Source: Bacillus mesophilus (GTDB lineage Bacteria > Bacillota > Bacilli > Bacillales > SA4). From it: a stretch of 64,000 nucleotides of DNA. Below, piece after piece: positions 20,213 to 30,237 of this stretch. The first letter of the stretch is position 1; each line of letters starts with the position of its first letter. Under the pieces are notes generated by a model. That model did not search any database, was not told the origin of the DNA, and saw nothing but the letters and a program-made list of their open reading frames with translations. Where the stretch lies: the NCBI RefSeq assembly GCF_011008845.1, contig NZ_JAAIWM010000002.1, positions 372,001-436,000 of the forward strand, written 5' to 3'. A program made the position numbers and the translations under genes.

Positions 20213-20329
20213 ATGAAAAATAAAGGAAAATTACGAAAAAGCATCCATATAAGGAATTTAACGTTAACCATAGAACAAAAGGCGCTGGAGCTGGAATATT
20301 ATACACTAGCCTTGTTTATCCACAAATGA
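20213..20329 (+). CDS. Possible 38-residue ORF in the yqhY-nusB gap
   Basis: A short plus-strand ORF (MKNKGKLRKSIHIRN...) has an acceptable ribosome site (gaaggga, five bases before ATG) in a 342-bp gap between minus-strand genes. The peptide is basic at the front and helical later. I recognise no family, and it may be chance. The rest of the gap holds the yqhY terminator and, presumably, the nusB promoter. Confidence 0.25.
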   Translation: MKNKGKLRKSIHIRNLTLTIEQKALELEYYTLALFIHK

Positions 20330-20349
20330 AAAACTTTTTACAATTTACA

Positions 20350-20384
20350 AAAAATAAAAGAGCCAAGGTTTTCACCTTGACTCT
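20350..20384 (-). terminator. Terminator of the accB-accC-yqhY operon
   Basis: On the minus strand the stem AGAGTCAAGGT / ACCTTGGCTCT (loop GAAA, one mismatch) is followed by TTTATTTTTT. Confidence 0.88.
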
Positions 20385-20406
20385 GAACTTGAATGTAAGT
20401 ATAGAA

Positions 20407-20817
20407 TTACATCTCTTGATCGATTTCAACTTCATGCTTCTGAGTTTCAAAATGAACTCCCACAACATGAATATTCACTTCATCTATTTCTAGTGCTGTC
20501 ATTGTTGCTAATGTTTGACGAACATTATCTTGAATGTTTTTAGCCACTTTTGGAATGGATACTCCAAATTTCATTGTCACATAAACGTCTAGCTTAATTC
20601 CTTCATCAGTAAGCTCGACTTTAACACCTTTACCATGGTTTTTCTTGCCAAGTCTTTCTACTACTCCTGATGCAAAGTTGCCTCTCATCGAGGAAACCCC
20701 ATCAACTTCAGACGCAGCGATACTTGCAATTACCTCAATTACTTCAGGAGCAATTTCAACCTTACCTAAGCTTGTATATTCTTGATTCATTTCTAGTACA
20801 TTGTTATCACTCATCAT
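20407..20817 (-). CDS. yqhY: Asp23/Gls24 family protein YqhY
   Basis: The 136-residue protein is an Asp23/Gls24 (DUF322) member: LGKVEIAPEVIEVIASIAASEVDGV in the first half and VTMKFGVSIPKVAKNIQDNVR later. It is conserved next to accBC, and in B. subtilis its loss disturbs acetyl-CoA carboxylase activity, so it probably tunes fatty acid synthesis. The ATG follows aggaggtg. It is 21 bp downstream of accC. Confidence 0.93.
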   Translation of the reverse strand: MMSDNNVLEMNQEYTSLGKVEIAPEVIEVIASIAASEVDGVSSMRGNFASGVVERLGKKNHGKGVKVELTDEGIKLDVYVTMKFGVSIPKVAKNIQDNVRQTLATMTALEIDEVNIHVVGVHFETQKHEVEIDQEM

Positions 20818-20838
20818 GACACCTCCTGATATATTTTA

Positions 20839-22188
<1,350 letters not shown>

Positions 22189-22202
22189 AAGAACGCTCCC
22201 TA

Positions 22203-22700
22203 CTACGATTTTACCAGAAACATTGGTTGTCCATACTCAACTAGTTGACCGTTTTCAACTAATATTTCTACAATTTCTCCACTTACTTCTGCTTCAATTT
22301 CATTAAAGAGCTTCATTGCTTCTACAATACATACCACGCTATCCTTACCTACCTTGTCGCCCACTTTTACAAACGGACCTGATTCAGGATTTGGAGCTGC
22401 ATAGAATGTACCAACCATAGGTGATACAATTTTTTGTAGACTTGGATCTTCAACTTTAACAGGTGACACCGTCTCTTCAACTTTGGCAGCTGGTGTTGGT
22501 TGAGCTTGAACTGGTGGCTGTGAAACTGGTTGAACAGCTTGCGCAGGTTGTTCGACCGGCTGTGACTGGCTTACAACTGTTGTTTGATTATGGTGCTTTT
22601 TCATCTTAATTTTAGAACCCTCATGCTCATAACTAAATTCATCAATAGAAGCTTGGTCAATCAATTTTATTAATTCACGGATTTCTTGAATTTTTAACAT
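22203..22700 (-). CDS. accB: Acetyl-CoA carboxylase, biotin carboxyl carrier protein
   Basis: The 165-residue carrier has an N-terminal segment that binds the carboxylase, a flexible Pro/Gln/Val-rich linker (about 41-80) and the biotinyl domain with the modified Lys130 in [10 protein letters not shown]. Start ATG after aaggagag. First gene of the accB-accC-yqhY operon. Confidence 0.97.
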   Translation of the reverse strand: MLKIQEIRELIKLIDQASIDEFSYEHEGSKIKMKKHHNQTTVVSQSQPVEQPAQAVQPVSQPPVQAQPTPAAKVEETVSPVKVEDPSLQKIVSPMVGTFYAAPNPESGPFVKVGDKVGKDSVVCIVEAMKLFNEIEAEVSGEIVEILVENGQLVEYGQPMFLVKS

Positions 22701-23283
22701 GATAACTCTCCTTTACCCTAACGCTTACTGGATAATATTTTAGTCTAACAAAAAAACTTTTAAGACGAGAAATTATAGCCTACTCCTAAAAGTTTGTCCT
22801 TAACTTTTATTCTATAAGAAAACGATAGTAAAATGCTACCGAAAAATCCATTTTTTTAGTAACAACCTAAAACCAGTGGCTATTTTCCTATATAAATCAA
22901 AGCGAATCTTAACTATTTTTACCAATTATCTTTCTTCTACTATAATATAACAGATGATCAAAAATTTATGTAATGATTTATGTTAACTATAAATTCAGTG
23001 TATATTTCCTATAACCCTATAATTGGAATTATATTAATAAAGTTAAAATCAAAACTAAGATAAATTCTTATATTAATTTGAAATTTGTTGTTTTTTTAGA
23101 AAAATGTTACCTTCATTATCCTACTACTTTCGTAAGACACAATTTCTACGTGTAAGATTATTGAACCTTTTATTCCACAGCCCCTATTTTGATTATAATC
23201 TAATTCAGATTCATAAACATTCTTCTCTAGTAGGATACTCGAATGACTTCATATTAATTTACATTCAAAGGGGTATGTAGGTT
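22701..23283. other. AT-rich gap upstream of accB
   Basis: No ORF, hairpin or known RNA could be supported in this very AT-rich stretch. It must hold the accB promoter on the minus strand and perhaps a plus-strand promoter for the DUF421 remnant, but no hexamer pair stood out convincingly. Confidence 0.5.
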
Positions 23284-23541
23284 TTGAGCATTTCAGAACT
23301 AGCTGTCTGGTTAGTGTTGGCATACTCTGTGTTACTCGTTATTGCTAGAATTACTGGTAGAAAAGAAATACGATGTGCAACTTTCTACAATTTAATTTTG
23401 TGTTGGTGATTACTTATAAAATTAAAATTAGATAAATATTGGCTTGATCAAGAACTTAAAAAGTCAGGTGTAAAGGCTGTGGCTGAGGTTCAGCAAGATG
23501 GTTCATTATATATACATACACGAGATGATGTCGTGCACTAA
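23284..23541 (+). pseudogene. Decayed DUF421 (YetF-like) membrane protein gene
   Basis: A TTG start after aaagggg opens a frame whose first 41 residues look like the membrane-embedded start of DUF421/YetF proteins (VWLVLAYSVLLVIARITGRKE then TFYNLI). It ends at TGA 23407-23409. In the same frame, directly after, comes a fragment (LDKYWLDQELKKSGVKAVAE, then QDGSLYIHTRDD) that resembles the soluble C-terminal part of the family. The middle of the gene is missing, so this appears to be a deletion relic of only 86 codons. Confidence 0.7.
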
Positions 23542-23560
23542 GCAACTAGATTAATAAAGG

Positions 23561-23593
23561 AAATACCTATTAGCACTATGCTAATAGGTATTT
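23561..23593. terminator. Terminator shared by the spoIIIA operon and the DUF421 relic
   Basis: A perfect 15-bp stem (AAATACCTATTAGCA / TGCTAATAGGTATTT, loop CTA) lies between spoIIIAH and the relic. The T run is best on the plus strand, suggesting it originally served the plus-strand gene as well. Confidence 0.82.
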
Positions 23594-23602
23594 TTAGTAG
23601 GC

Positions 23603-24220
23603 TTACTTATTAGAGAATTCTACTGCTACATCCTTTTTGCCAAGCTCTGTTCTTACAAGTTGGATAATTTTGTTTGCTTGAGCTGGTGTATGATCCTTAG
23701 ACTTAACGATGATTCTTACAGACTCACCATCTGCGCGAACTAACACGTCAGAATATTGATCAGATTCTGCCTTAATTAACGTTTCTAACACTCTTTCTTT
23801 AGCAGAAACTTCTTGAACCTCAATCATCTTGTCATAAGCATCACTTTTTTGTTCTGGTGATACATCACTTGAAGCCATGATTGCTTGTAAGTCACTTACT
23901 AGCTTGCTGCGTTGATCATCCATTTCTAAACGAAGAGCTGTAAATAATTCATCACTTGCTACACTTGAAATAACTGTTCCTTCGCCTTCTTCAGCTGTTT
24001 CTTCTGTAGACTCTTCAACCACTACTTCTTCTCCCTCAGTTGCTGCTTCTTCTGATTCTGTAGTTGTTGCTTCAGTACCTTCTGTTGCTTCTTCAGTAGC
24101 TGTTTCTTCGTAAGCTAAGTTGTCACTAGCATTTTCAGGTGAAGTAACATAATACACGGATAAAACTACAACCAAACTTAACATTGTTAATAACCAAACT
24201 GTTTGCTTTTTCAATAACAT
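23603..24220 (-). CDS. spoIIIAH: Stage III sporulation protein AH
   Basis: SpoIIIAH is made in the mother cell and zips to SpoIIQ across the intermembrane space, forming the feeding-tube channel. The 205-residue protein has one N-terminal membrane segment (about 7-26), a low-complexity Glu/Thr-rich linker (about 32-85) and a C-terminal YscJ/FliF-like ring domain (about 90-203). Last gene of the operon, immediately after spoIIIAG. Confidence 0.95.
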   Translation of the reverse strand: MLLKKQTVWLLTMLSLVVVLSVYYVTSPENASDNLAYEETATEEATEGTEATTTESEEAATEGEEVVVEESTEETAEEGEGTVISSVASDELFTALRLEMDDQRSKLVSDLQAIMASSDVSPEQKSDAYDKMIEVQEVSAKERVLETLIKAESDQYSDVLVRADGESVRIIVKSKDHTPAQANKIIQLVRTELGKKDVAVEFSNK

Positions 24221-24904
24221 TTATGATTCCCCCTTAGGTTTTTTCTTTGGTAATACGGACACGCGGTGACTTGGAACATCAAGTACACGTGTTACTGCTT
24301 CAATAATATTCTTCTTAACCTGGATGTTATCTGCACCATTTGCTACTATTAAAACCCCTCTAACTGCAGGTTTTTTAATATTAATGACAACTGGTGTTTC
24401 TGTATCTCCATTACGAATGATAACCAGCTGCTCATCTTTAGAAGTATCTTCTACCTTTCGTTTCCCCCCTTCCCGGTCTGTCTCATCCGTAAGCTGGGTC
24501 TGGGAAGTTACATTTTTTTCGAAAACCTTAGATTCTGTTGCATCTAGATTTACCATTATTTCAACCTCGTCTACACCTACAGCTGATTGAAGGATCTCTT
24601 TTAATTGAGTCTCAAAGTGATTCTCAACCTCTCGGAGAACATCTTCAGTATCACTACTTTTTTGTCCAAAAGTAGGTTGGTCTTCTGATTTTTCTTGATT
24701 AAAGACCTCTAGTTCATTTGCTGGTGCAGAAGAAGAAGAATCTGAAAGTATGTTACTAACAAGCATGAATGCGACACCAACTGCTAAAATGACAATCGCA
24801 TAATGGTACTTAGATAGCTTTTTATCTGATGACTGCTGTTCATTAGTTGTTTTTTTAAATAATGACTGGAGCCAATGAAAGAATTGATTATTCTTTTTCT
24901 CCAT
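24221..24904 (-). CDS. spoIIIAG: Stage III sporulation protein AG
   Basis: This 227-residue mother-cell protein forms a large ring in the channel. One membrane segment (about 33-50) is followed by the ring-building domain containing VGVDEVEIMVNLDATESKVFEKNV and a VRGVLIVANGADN motif. It overlaps spoIIIAF by 17 bp. Confidence 0.95.
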   Translation of the reverse strand: MEKKNNQFFHWLQSLFKKTTNEQQSSDKKLSKYHYAIVILAVGVAFMLVSNILSDSSSSAPANELEVFNQEKSEDQPTFGQKSSDTEDVLREVENHFETQLKEILQSAVGVDEVEIMVNLDATESKVFEKNVTSQTQLTDETDREGGKRKVEDTSKDEQLVIIRNGDTETPVVINIKKPAVRGVLIVANGADNIQVKKNIIEAVTRVLDVPSHRVSVLPKKKPKGES

Positions 24905-25535
24905 CTAGGTCGCTCTCCCCCCCTTCCAATGCTACATTGATCTGTTGTGGATTGAGTTGCCATTCTGTTGCAAGGTAAGATACGATTTTTGTTTCATCTA
25001 CTTTGATATTGTCTTTTTTAGGTAGCTCTTTGCTCGTATCAATCTTCACCTCTTTAACAACAGGAATTGCATCCTCTGTTTCTACTTTTTGCTCTGATAG
25101 CTGTACGATTACGGAGAAGTGCTCTGTAGAATCTGATGAAGCATTGATAGATTCATCTAGTTCAATGAACACGTGAGAAACGTGTAGATCAAATCGCTTC
25201 ATCATCTCGTCCGCTACTCCTTCTTTCATTTGGACAGCCACTTCTTCTAAACTATATGCACGATTTAGTGCTTGTATTTCTTTTTTCTTAAATTCTATTA
25301 AATTTTCTATGTTTTCTTCTTCTGCTGGGACCGGAGTTGTTGCTGTAGCAAGGATTTCTTCAAAGTTTGTGCTAAAAAATTTAAAAAGTGGAGTCAAAAT
25401 AATAACAATTAACAGCAAGCCAGTGACCATTTTTGCATAGCGTTGAAGATTTGAATTTGGTAGAAGCATATCCACAATGGTAGCTAGCAAAATAAAGACA
25501 ATAATATTAGCAATCCATCCTGTCAAAAACTCCAT
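24888..25535 (-). CDS. spoIIIAF: Stage III sporulation protein AF
   Basis: The 215-residue protein has two N-terminal membrane segments (about 5-25 and 33-52) and a soluble intermembrane-space domain ending in an acidic, Glu-rich tail. Family and position (between AE and AG) fit SpoIIIAF of the mother-cell channel complex. Confidence 0.94.
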   Translation of the reverse strand: MEFLTGWIANIIVFILLATIVDMLLPNSNLQRYAKMVTGLLLIVIILTPLFKFFSTNFEEILATATTPVPAEEENIENLIEFKKKEIQALNRAYSLEEVAVQMKEGVADEMMKRFDLHVSHVFIELDESINASSDSTEHFSVIVQLSEQKVETEDAIPVVKEVKIDTSKELPKKDNIKVDETKIVSYLATEWQLNPQQINVALEGGESDLDGEKE

Positions 25536-25547
25536 TGAATCACCTCT

Positions 25548-26723
25548 CTACCTCATCATGAGCGTGATATTACCTGCAGCAATAATGATCGTTAAACTTA
25601 AGAAGAACATTAAGGAAACGATCGCAAGTGCTGCAAAGATATAAATGACACTTTTCCCGATGATATCTAGACATTGAATAACTGGACCTCCACCTAATGG
25701 TTGAAGGATCGCTGCAGCAAATTTATAAATAAAAGCTAGTGATAACACTTTTATCGCTGGAAAAGCTGCAATTAATAGGAGCATAATGACTCCTACAATT
25801 CCAACTGTATTTTTCAAAAGAGCAGAAGCACTTATCACAGTATCTGTCGCATCAGTAAACATTCGACCTACAACAGGGATAAAATTACCTGTAACAAATT
25901 TAGCTGTTCGAATGGTTATTCCGTCCGCTACCGCACTTGATGCGCCTTGGACCGAAATGACTCCTAAGAATACTGTTAAAAATATTCCTAACAATGCAAT
26001 GCTTGTCTTACGTAACAACTCTGCCAATTGAGTGACTTTATAATGATCTGAGAGGGTACTTACAATACTCAAGAGAGCAGAGAGAAATAGCATCGGCAAC
26101 ACTACATATTGAATAAGTAGTCCGCTTGTGTTCATTAAGAAAATAATAATGGGATGAAAAAATGCTGCGGACAGGACCCCACCAGAAACAGAAATTAATG
26201 CTAGCAGTAGTGGTATTAATGCAATAATGAAGCTAATCATCGTTTGTATTGCTTCTTCTGTGTAGGAAATAGCCACTCGAAAGCTATTAAGTGCTAGAAT
26301 GATTAACACCATATAGATCAGAGCATAAGCCACCTTGCTTACAGTGCTTTGCTCAAATGCATTTTGTAGTGATTGAAGAAGCATACAGAATATGGTTAAC
26401 ATAATCAAAGTACCGAGAAGCTTTCCATTTGCAATAAGTTCATGAAATAAGAATTTCGCTAACCCTTGCAACCATTGCTCTACAGAAAATTTCTTCTCAC
26501 CTTTTACGAAATCCATGAAACTACCTTTCTGACTTTCTGGTAGGTAGCCACCATAATCTTCGACGATGTCATCCCAAAATTTTCTGATTTCCTCAATTCC
26601 TAATCTATCTAACTGTTCATCGATCACTTTGTCTTGGATGGTAGGAGCAGAAGCTTGTACACTTAAAGGAGAACATATAAAAATGAGCAAAATTACTATT
26701 GCAGTGATCAACCGTGAACTCAT
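25548..26723 (-). CDS. spoIIIAE: Stage III sporulation protein AE
   Basis: The 391-residue protein has a signal sequence (about 5-25), an extracytoplasmic N-terminal domain (to about 95) and six or more membrane segments in the rest. It is the large polytopic subunit of the SpoIIIA complex. It starts 32 bp after spoIIIAD ends. Confidence 0.95.
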   Translation of the reverse strand: MSSRLITAIVILLIFICSPLSVQASAPTIQDKVIDEQLDRLGIEEIRKFWDDIVEDYGGYLPESQKGSFMDFVKGEKKFSVEQWLQGLAKFLFHELIANGKLLGTLIMLTIFCMLLQSLQNAFEQSTVSKVAYALIYMVLIILALNSFRVAISYTEEAIQTMISFIIALIPLLLALISVSGGVLSAAFFHPIIIFLMNTSGLLIQYVVLPMLFLSALLSIVSTLSDHYKVTQLAELLRKTSIALLGIFLTVFLGVISVQGASSAVADGITIRTAKFVTGNFIPVVGRMFTDATDTVISASALLKNTVGIVGVIMLLLIAAFPAIKVLSLAFIYKFAAAILQPLGGGPVIQCLDIIGKSVIYIFAALAIVSLMFFLSLTIIIAAGNITLMMR

Positions 26724-26755
26724 CCATACACCTCTTTTTTTAACACCGTGTCATT

Positions 26756-27145
26756 TTAAGATGGAAGTAGTCCTAAGATAGTTTCAATAATAACGGTGAG
26801 GATTGGTATTGCCATTGCCATGATAAGGATTTTTCCGCCTAATTCAATTTTAGAAGCAATGGCACCTTGTCCAGCATCTCTCGTAATTTGTGCACCGAAT
26901 TCAGCAATATAGGCGATTCCAATAATTTTCAAAATGGTTTCGACGTACATTAAATTAACGTTTGCATTTACGGCGATGCGTTCAAGCATTGTAATAATTT
27001 CTTGAATTTGTCCGATTAAAAAGAAAAAAATACTACAGCCAACAAAGACCACCAGCATGAAAGCAAATATGGGTTTTTGTTCTTTTACGATTAAGGCCAG
27101 AAAGGTTGCAACGAGACCAATGCCGACAATTTGTAGAATCTGAAT
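26756..27145 (-). CDS. spoIIIAD: Stage III sporulation protein AD, apparent ATT start
   Basis: The first ATG in frame (27058) would give only 100 residues and lose a conserved membrane segment. Upstream the frame continues with QILQIVGIGLVATFLALIV, which aligns with the family N-terminus, back to the spoIIIAC stop TAG in the same frame. No ATG, GTG or TTG lies between; the codon matching the family start is ATT at 27145, eight bases after ggagg. That gives 129 residues, near the usual length of about 130. The protein has three or four membrane segments and is part of the SpoIIIA channel. Confidence 0.85.
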   Translation of the reverse strand: MQILQIVGIGLVATFLALIVKEQKPIFAFMLVVFVGCSIFFFLIGQIQEIITMLERIAVNANVNLMYVETILKIIGIAYIAEFGAQITRDAGQGAIASKIELGGKILIMAMAIPILTVIIETILGLLPS

Positions 27146-27157
27146 AGCAAATCCCTC

Positions 27158-27364
27158 CTAACCTTGAAAGAGGAAGACAGCCTTTATTTTTTTAAATAAT
27201 GCATCCATGATGGTTATTACCTGAAAAATAATATAAACAAACCCAACCAGTGTTACCCAATGTGCATAGTCTTCCTTCCCCATCTGTTTTAGTACGGTAT
27301 GAAGAAAGGCTACAACGATCCCTACTCCTGCAATTTGAAAAATTGTACCAACATCTATCTCCAT
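27158..27364 (-). CDS. spoIIIAC: Stage III sporulation protein AC
   Basis: A 68-residue membrane protein with two hydrophobic segments (about 7-27 and 36-56), as in SpoIIIAC. The ATG follows gaggggag. Its stop codon lies in the same frame as spoIIIAD, only four codons before the ATT start of that gene. Confidence 0.95.
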   Translation of the reverse strand: MEIDVGTIFQIAGVGIVVAFLHTVLKQMGKEDYAHWVTLVGFVYIIFQVITIMDALFKKIKAVFLFQG

Positions 27365-27387
27365 CGTTCCATACTCCCCTCATTCCT

Positions 27388-27903
27388 TTACAGCAGCAAT
27401 ACTATCAAGAGTAAGCCTGATAGGAAGCCTAAGCTTTTTATCATTCTTTCGTATTTAGCCTGCTTTTCTCGTGCTTCATGTTCCTCACGATCTAAATGGG
27501 TTAAAGCTAGTAAAATATGTTTTTGCTGCGCGGTACGATCATGTTGTCCTAATGTTTCACCAAACTGCTGTAAAATTTCGATTTCACCTTGCTTAAATGC
27601 AGTAAATCTTTTCACATCTAGCAAGCTATCATGCCAGGCCACTCTTACATTTGCCTCACCATCTTTTAACCTTTTTGCAAAGTCCTCAAAAAACCAAGAT
27701 AAAGGCTTTTTTAGCTGTTTTGAAATATGTATACATGCATCATATAAAGGAAGATGCCCATACATAATTTCAGCCTCCAAGGATTGTAGAGCAACCTTTA
27801 GCTGTCTAAGCTGCCTTGGTCGTTCACTCAAATGCTTGGCAGCCTCAAAACCTGTCCACGTAGTTGCTAATAAGATGAATAAAGCCCCGAGAAGCTTTAC
27901 CAT
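27388..27903 (-). CDS. spoIIIAB: Stage III sporulation protein AB
   Basis: The 171-residue protein has membrane segments at both ends (about 2-20 and 152-170) and a helical soluble middle; the fold is related to GspF-type secretion platforms. It overlaps spoIIIAA by seven bases. Confidence 0.95.
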   Translation of the reverse strand: MVKLLGALFILLATTWTGFEAAKHLSERPRQLRQLKVALQSLEAEIMYGHLPLYDACIHISKQLKKPLSWFFEDFAKRLKDGEANVRVAWHDSLLDVKRFTAFKQGEIEILQQFGETLGQHDRTAQQKHILLALTHLDREEHEAREKQAKYERMIKSLGFLSGLLLIVLLL

Positions 27904-28847
27904 TGGGCTACCTCCGTTTCCCTTCCAATTTTTCGTCCGGATGAATCCACTATTTCACAAAAGGTTCCTGGACCACTTTCCTTAGAAAGAATAACAAAGC
28001 GTGAAAATATATTAGAATCAAGGAGAGGTCTTAGACTTGGCCTCTTTTCCAAATCAGACCATGTGTAGCCGTGTGCAGTTACGATTAATTTAACCCCTGC
28101 ATTTACAGCTTCCATAATGGCTTCACTGTCCTCCTTACTTCCTATTTCATCCACCACAATCACATCAGGGCTCATAGAACGAATTAACATCATCATTCCT
28201 TCAGCCTTTGGACACCCATCCAATACATCGACGCGCCACCCAAGCTCTAACTGAGGAACTCCTTTTACACACCCAGCAATTTCAGAACGTTCATCAACAA
28301 TTCCAACCTTGAAAGGGGAAAGCTTACGTTCTTCCTTACCAACACTCACAAGCCTTGCTAGATCTCGGAGTAGGGTTGTCTTTCCAGCCTGTGGTGGACC
28401 AATAATCATGGTGTTAAGCCATTCACCAGTGGAGGTTGTCAAATCAGGCAAGTAGGATTCGCCAATACCAATACATTGCCTCGCTACACGAATATTAAAA
28501 AAGGTAACATCACGGATAGCTTTTACCTCACCTTTTTCGGTAATCACCTTACCGGCTAGTCCAACGCGGTGCCCTCCTTGAATCGTGATATAGCCTCTTT
28601 TCAACTCTTCTTCTAAAGTGTATATAGAATATTGACTTAATCGATTCATGAGCTGCAACGTATCATCAGCCGTAACAATATATGGTGTAGCCGAAAGCCC
28701 TGGATAATGTGGCTTTCCTCTTATAATGATTTCTAGTGGGCGGTGGAGTCTTAAACGAATTTCCTCCACTTTTTCATAGATATGGGAAGGATATCGGTCC
28801 AGTATTGTTCGAATATTAGTAGATAGCAGCCCTATTATTTCTTCCAT
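27897..28847 (-). CDS. spoIIIAA: Stage III sporulation protein AA (ATPase)
   Basis: The 316-residue soluble ATPase, related to type II/IV secretion motors, is thought to power the SpoIIIA-SpoIIQ channel. Walker A is IGPPQAGKTTLLRDLAR (about 149-165) and Walker B is PDVIVVDEIGSKED (about 230-243). ATG after gggggag; a sigma-E promoter lies directly upstream. First gene of the eight-gene operon. Confidence 0.96.
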   Translation of the reverse strand: MEEIIGLLSTNIRTILDRYPSHIYEKVEEIRLRLHRPLEIIIRGKPHYPGLSATPYIVTADDTLQLMNRLSQYSIYTLEEELKRGYITIQGGHRVGLAGKVITEKGEVKAIRDVTFFNIRVARQCIGIGESYLPDLTTSTGEWLNTMIIGPPQAGKTTLLRDLARLVSVGKEERKLSPFKVGIVDERSEIAGCVKGVPQLELGWRVDVLDGCPKAEGMMMLIRSMSPDVIVVDEIGSKEDSEAIMEAVNAGVKLIVTAHGYTWSDLEKRPSLRPLLDSNIFSRFVILSKESGPGTFCEIVDSSGRKIGRETEVAQW

Positions 28848-28877
28848 CTATCTCCCCCCATTAGTTCTTATATTTCC

Positions 28878-28906
28878 AATGTATGCAAGCTTGGACTTAT
28901 TATGAC
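28878..28906 (-). promoter_or_regulatory. Sigma-E promoter of the spoIIIA operon
   Basis: On the minus strand GTCATAAT and CATACATT are 13 bp apart, matching the mother-cell sigma-E consensus (-10 CATACANT). It sits 31 bp before the spoIIIAA start. Confidence 0.82.
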
Positions 28907-28920
28907 AGGCTAAATATCGA

Positions 28921-29202
28921 TTACTTGTAGATTCCTATTAAAATAAAGCCAACACCAAGTCCGATAAATAATAGTTTTGAAAACGATAGATCATCAGTCA
29001 TACTTAAAAGTCCAATTGTCATTGTTGCAATAAAGATAAAAGGACCCACTAATGCCAGCATTGCATTAAGAGCAACTGCTTTTTTCACATCATTAAGCAT
29101 GAGCATCGCAATGGCAGCCGTGAGTTCGATCGTTGCAGAAACAAATCGAAGACCAGCCATTGATAAAATGGTCGTGTCAATTGTAGAAAGCCATCTTTTC
29201 AT
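28921..29202 (-). CDS. yqhV: DUF2619 membrane protein YqhV
   Basis: A 93-residue protein with three hydrophobic segments (about 12-35, 45-65, 73-91). Length and position between efp and spoIIIAA match YqhV of B. subtilis, of unknown function. ATG after aaggag. Confidence 0.88.
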   Translation of the reverse strand: MKRWLSTIDTTILSMAGLRFVSATIELTAAIAMLMLNDVKKAVALNAMLALVGPFIFIATMTIGLLSMTDDLSFSKLLFIGLGVGFILIGIYK

Positions 29203-29356
29203 TTTGGATTCTCCTTATTTTTTTAAATCACTACTCATATGTACAACCTATGCAATGATCTGTAGGTTTTAGACTATTGTTTTTCTTTTCATGCTTTGAT
29301 GTAGTATAGAAATTTCATTCGGCACTTAATAAATGAATTGTTTTTAATAAATACAA

Positions 29357-29392
29357 AAAAGAGGCATTTGCTTTTTAGCAAATGCCTCTTTT
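29357..29392 (-). terminator. efp terminator
   Basis: A perfect 16-bp stem (AAAAGAGGCATTTGCT / AGCAAATGCCTCTTTT, loop of four T) with an A run on the left gives a strong minus-strand terminator 13 bp past the efp stop. Confidence 0.9.
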
Positions 29393-29404
29393 GATCTTTA
29401 AGTA

Positions 29405-29962
29405 TTATGCTCTAGAAACATACTTAGCTTCTACAGTATTGATGATTAATACGTCACCTTCGTTAATGAAGAATGGTACTTGTACAGTTAGTCCTGTCTC
29501 AACTGTTGCAGGCTTTGTACCACCAGATGCAGTGTCACCTTTAATACCTGGTTCAGTTTCAACTACTTTAAGTTCAACAGTGTTTGGAAGTTCTACTCCA
29601 ATTGTTTCACCTTGATATGTTTGAATAGCAACGTTCATGTTTTCCTTAAGGAACTTTAATTCGTATTCAATTGAGCTAGCTGGAAGTTCTGACTGCTCAT
29701 AAGAATGTGTGTCCATGAATACATGCATATCCCCATTAGCATATAGATATTGCATCGTACGGTTTTCAATTTGTGCTTTTGCAACTTTTTCCCCACCACG
29801 GAACGTTTTTTCCTGGATCGCTCCTGTACGAAGGTTACGAAGTTTAGAGCGAACAAACGCTGCTCCTTTACCTGGCTTTACATGTTGAAAATCAAGAACT
29901 CGCCAAATTCCACCATCTACTTCGATTGTTAATCCTGTACGAAAATCATTTACTGAAATCAT
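29405..29962 (-). CDS. efp: Elongation factor P
   Basis: EF-P relieves ribosome stalling at polyproline stretches. The 185-residue, three-domain protein has the conserved loop KPGKGAAF with Lys32, the residue carrying the 5-aminopentanol modification in B. subtilis. ATG after aggagg. In B. subtilis efp follows pepQ (yqhT); here a structured repeat lies between them. Confidence 0.97.
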   Translation of the reverse strand: MISVNDFRTGLTIEVDGGIWRVLDFQHVKPGKGAAFVRSKLRNLRTGAIQEKTFRGGEKVAKAQIENRTMQYLYANGDMHVFMDTHSYEQSELPASSIEYELKFLKENMNVAIQTYQGETIGVELPNTVELKVVETEPGIKGDTASGGTKPATVETGLTVQVPFFINEGDVLIINTVEAKYVSRA

Positions 29963-30044
29963 TAAAAAGATCCTCCTAAATTACATCTAATTGTTAGAAA
30001 CCAACATTTTTTCAACTGAGTTTTCAATGGCTGTGTTAAACCTT

Positions 30045-30206
30045 GTTGTTGATTTTCGTTACAGGACACTCGCTTTCCGCGGGGCGTGCGGTGAGCCTCC
30101 TCGGCATGCGCCTGCGGGGTCTCACCAAGGACAAAGTGACTTCCTTTGTCCCTATGTCACGCTGCTCCCGCAGGAGTCTCCTATCCTTCCACTTCAATCA
30201 ACACTG
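30045..30206. repeat. Structured intergenic repeat, copy B (about 160 bp)
   Basis: This GC-rich element in the pepQ-efp gap begins GTTGATTTTCGTTACAGGA and contains GCTTTCCGCGGGG, GCCTCCTC, GCCTGCGGGGTCTC and CTCCCGCAGGAGTC, the same modules in the same order as copy A. An internal hairpin (GGACAAAG / CTTTGTCC near 30129-30151) replaces the different hairpin of copy A. No ORF in it is credible. Confidence 0.78.
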
Positions 30207-30237
30207 CTAAAAATTCAACATTGTACATTAACAAAGC

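Noticed and set aside
27299..27985. Plus-strand ORF of 228 codons within spoIIIAA-AC
   Set aside because: Antisense shadow of conserved sporulation genes; Cys/Ser-rich composition typical of reverse-frame translation.
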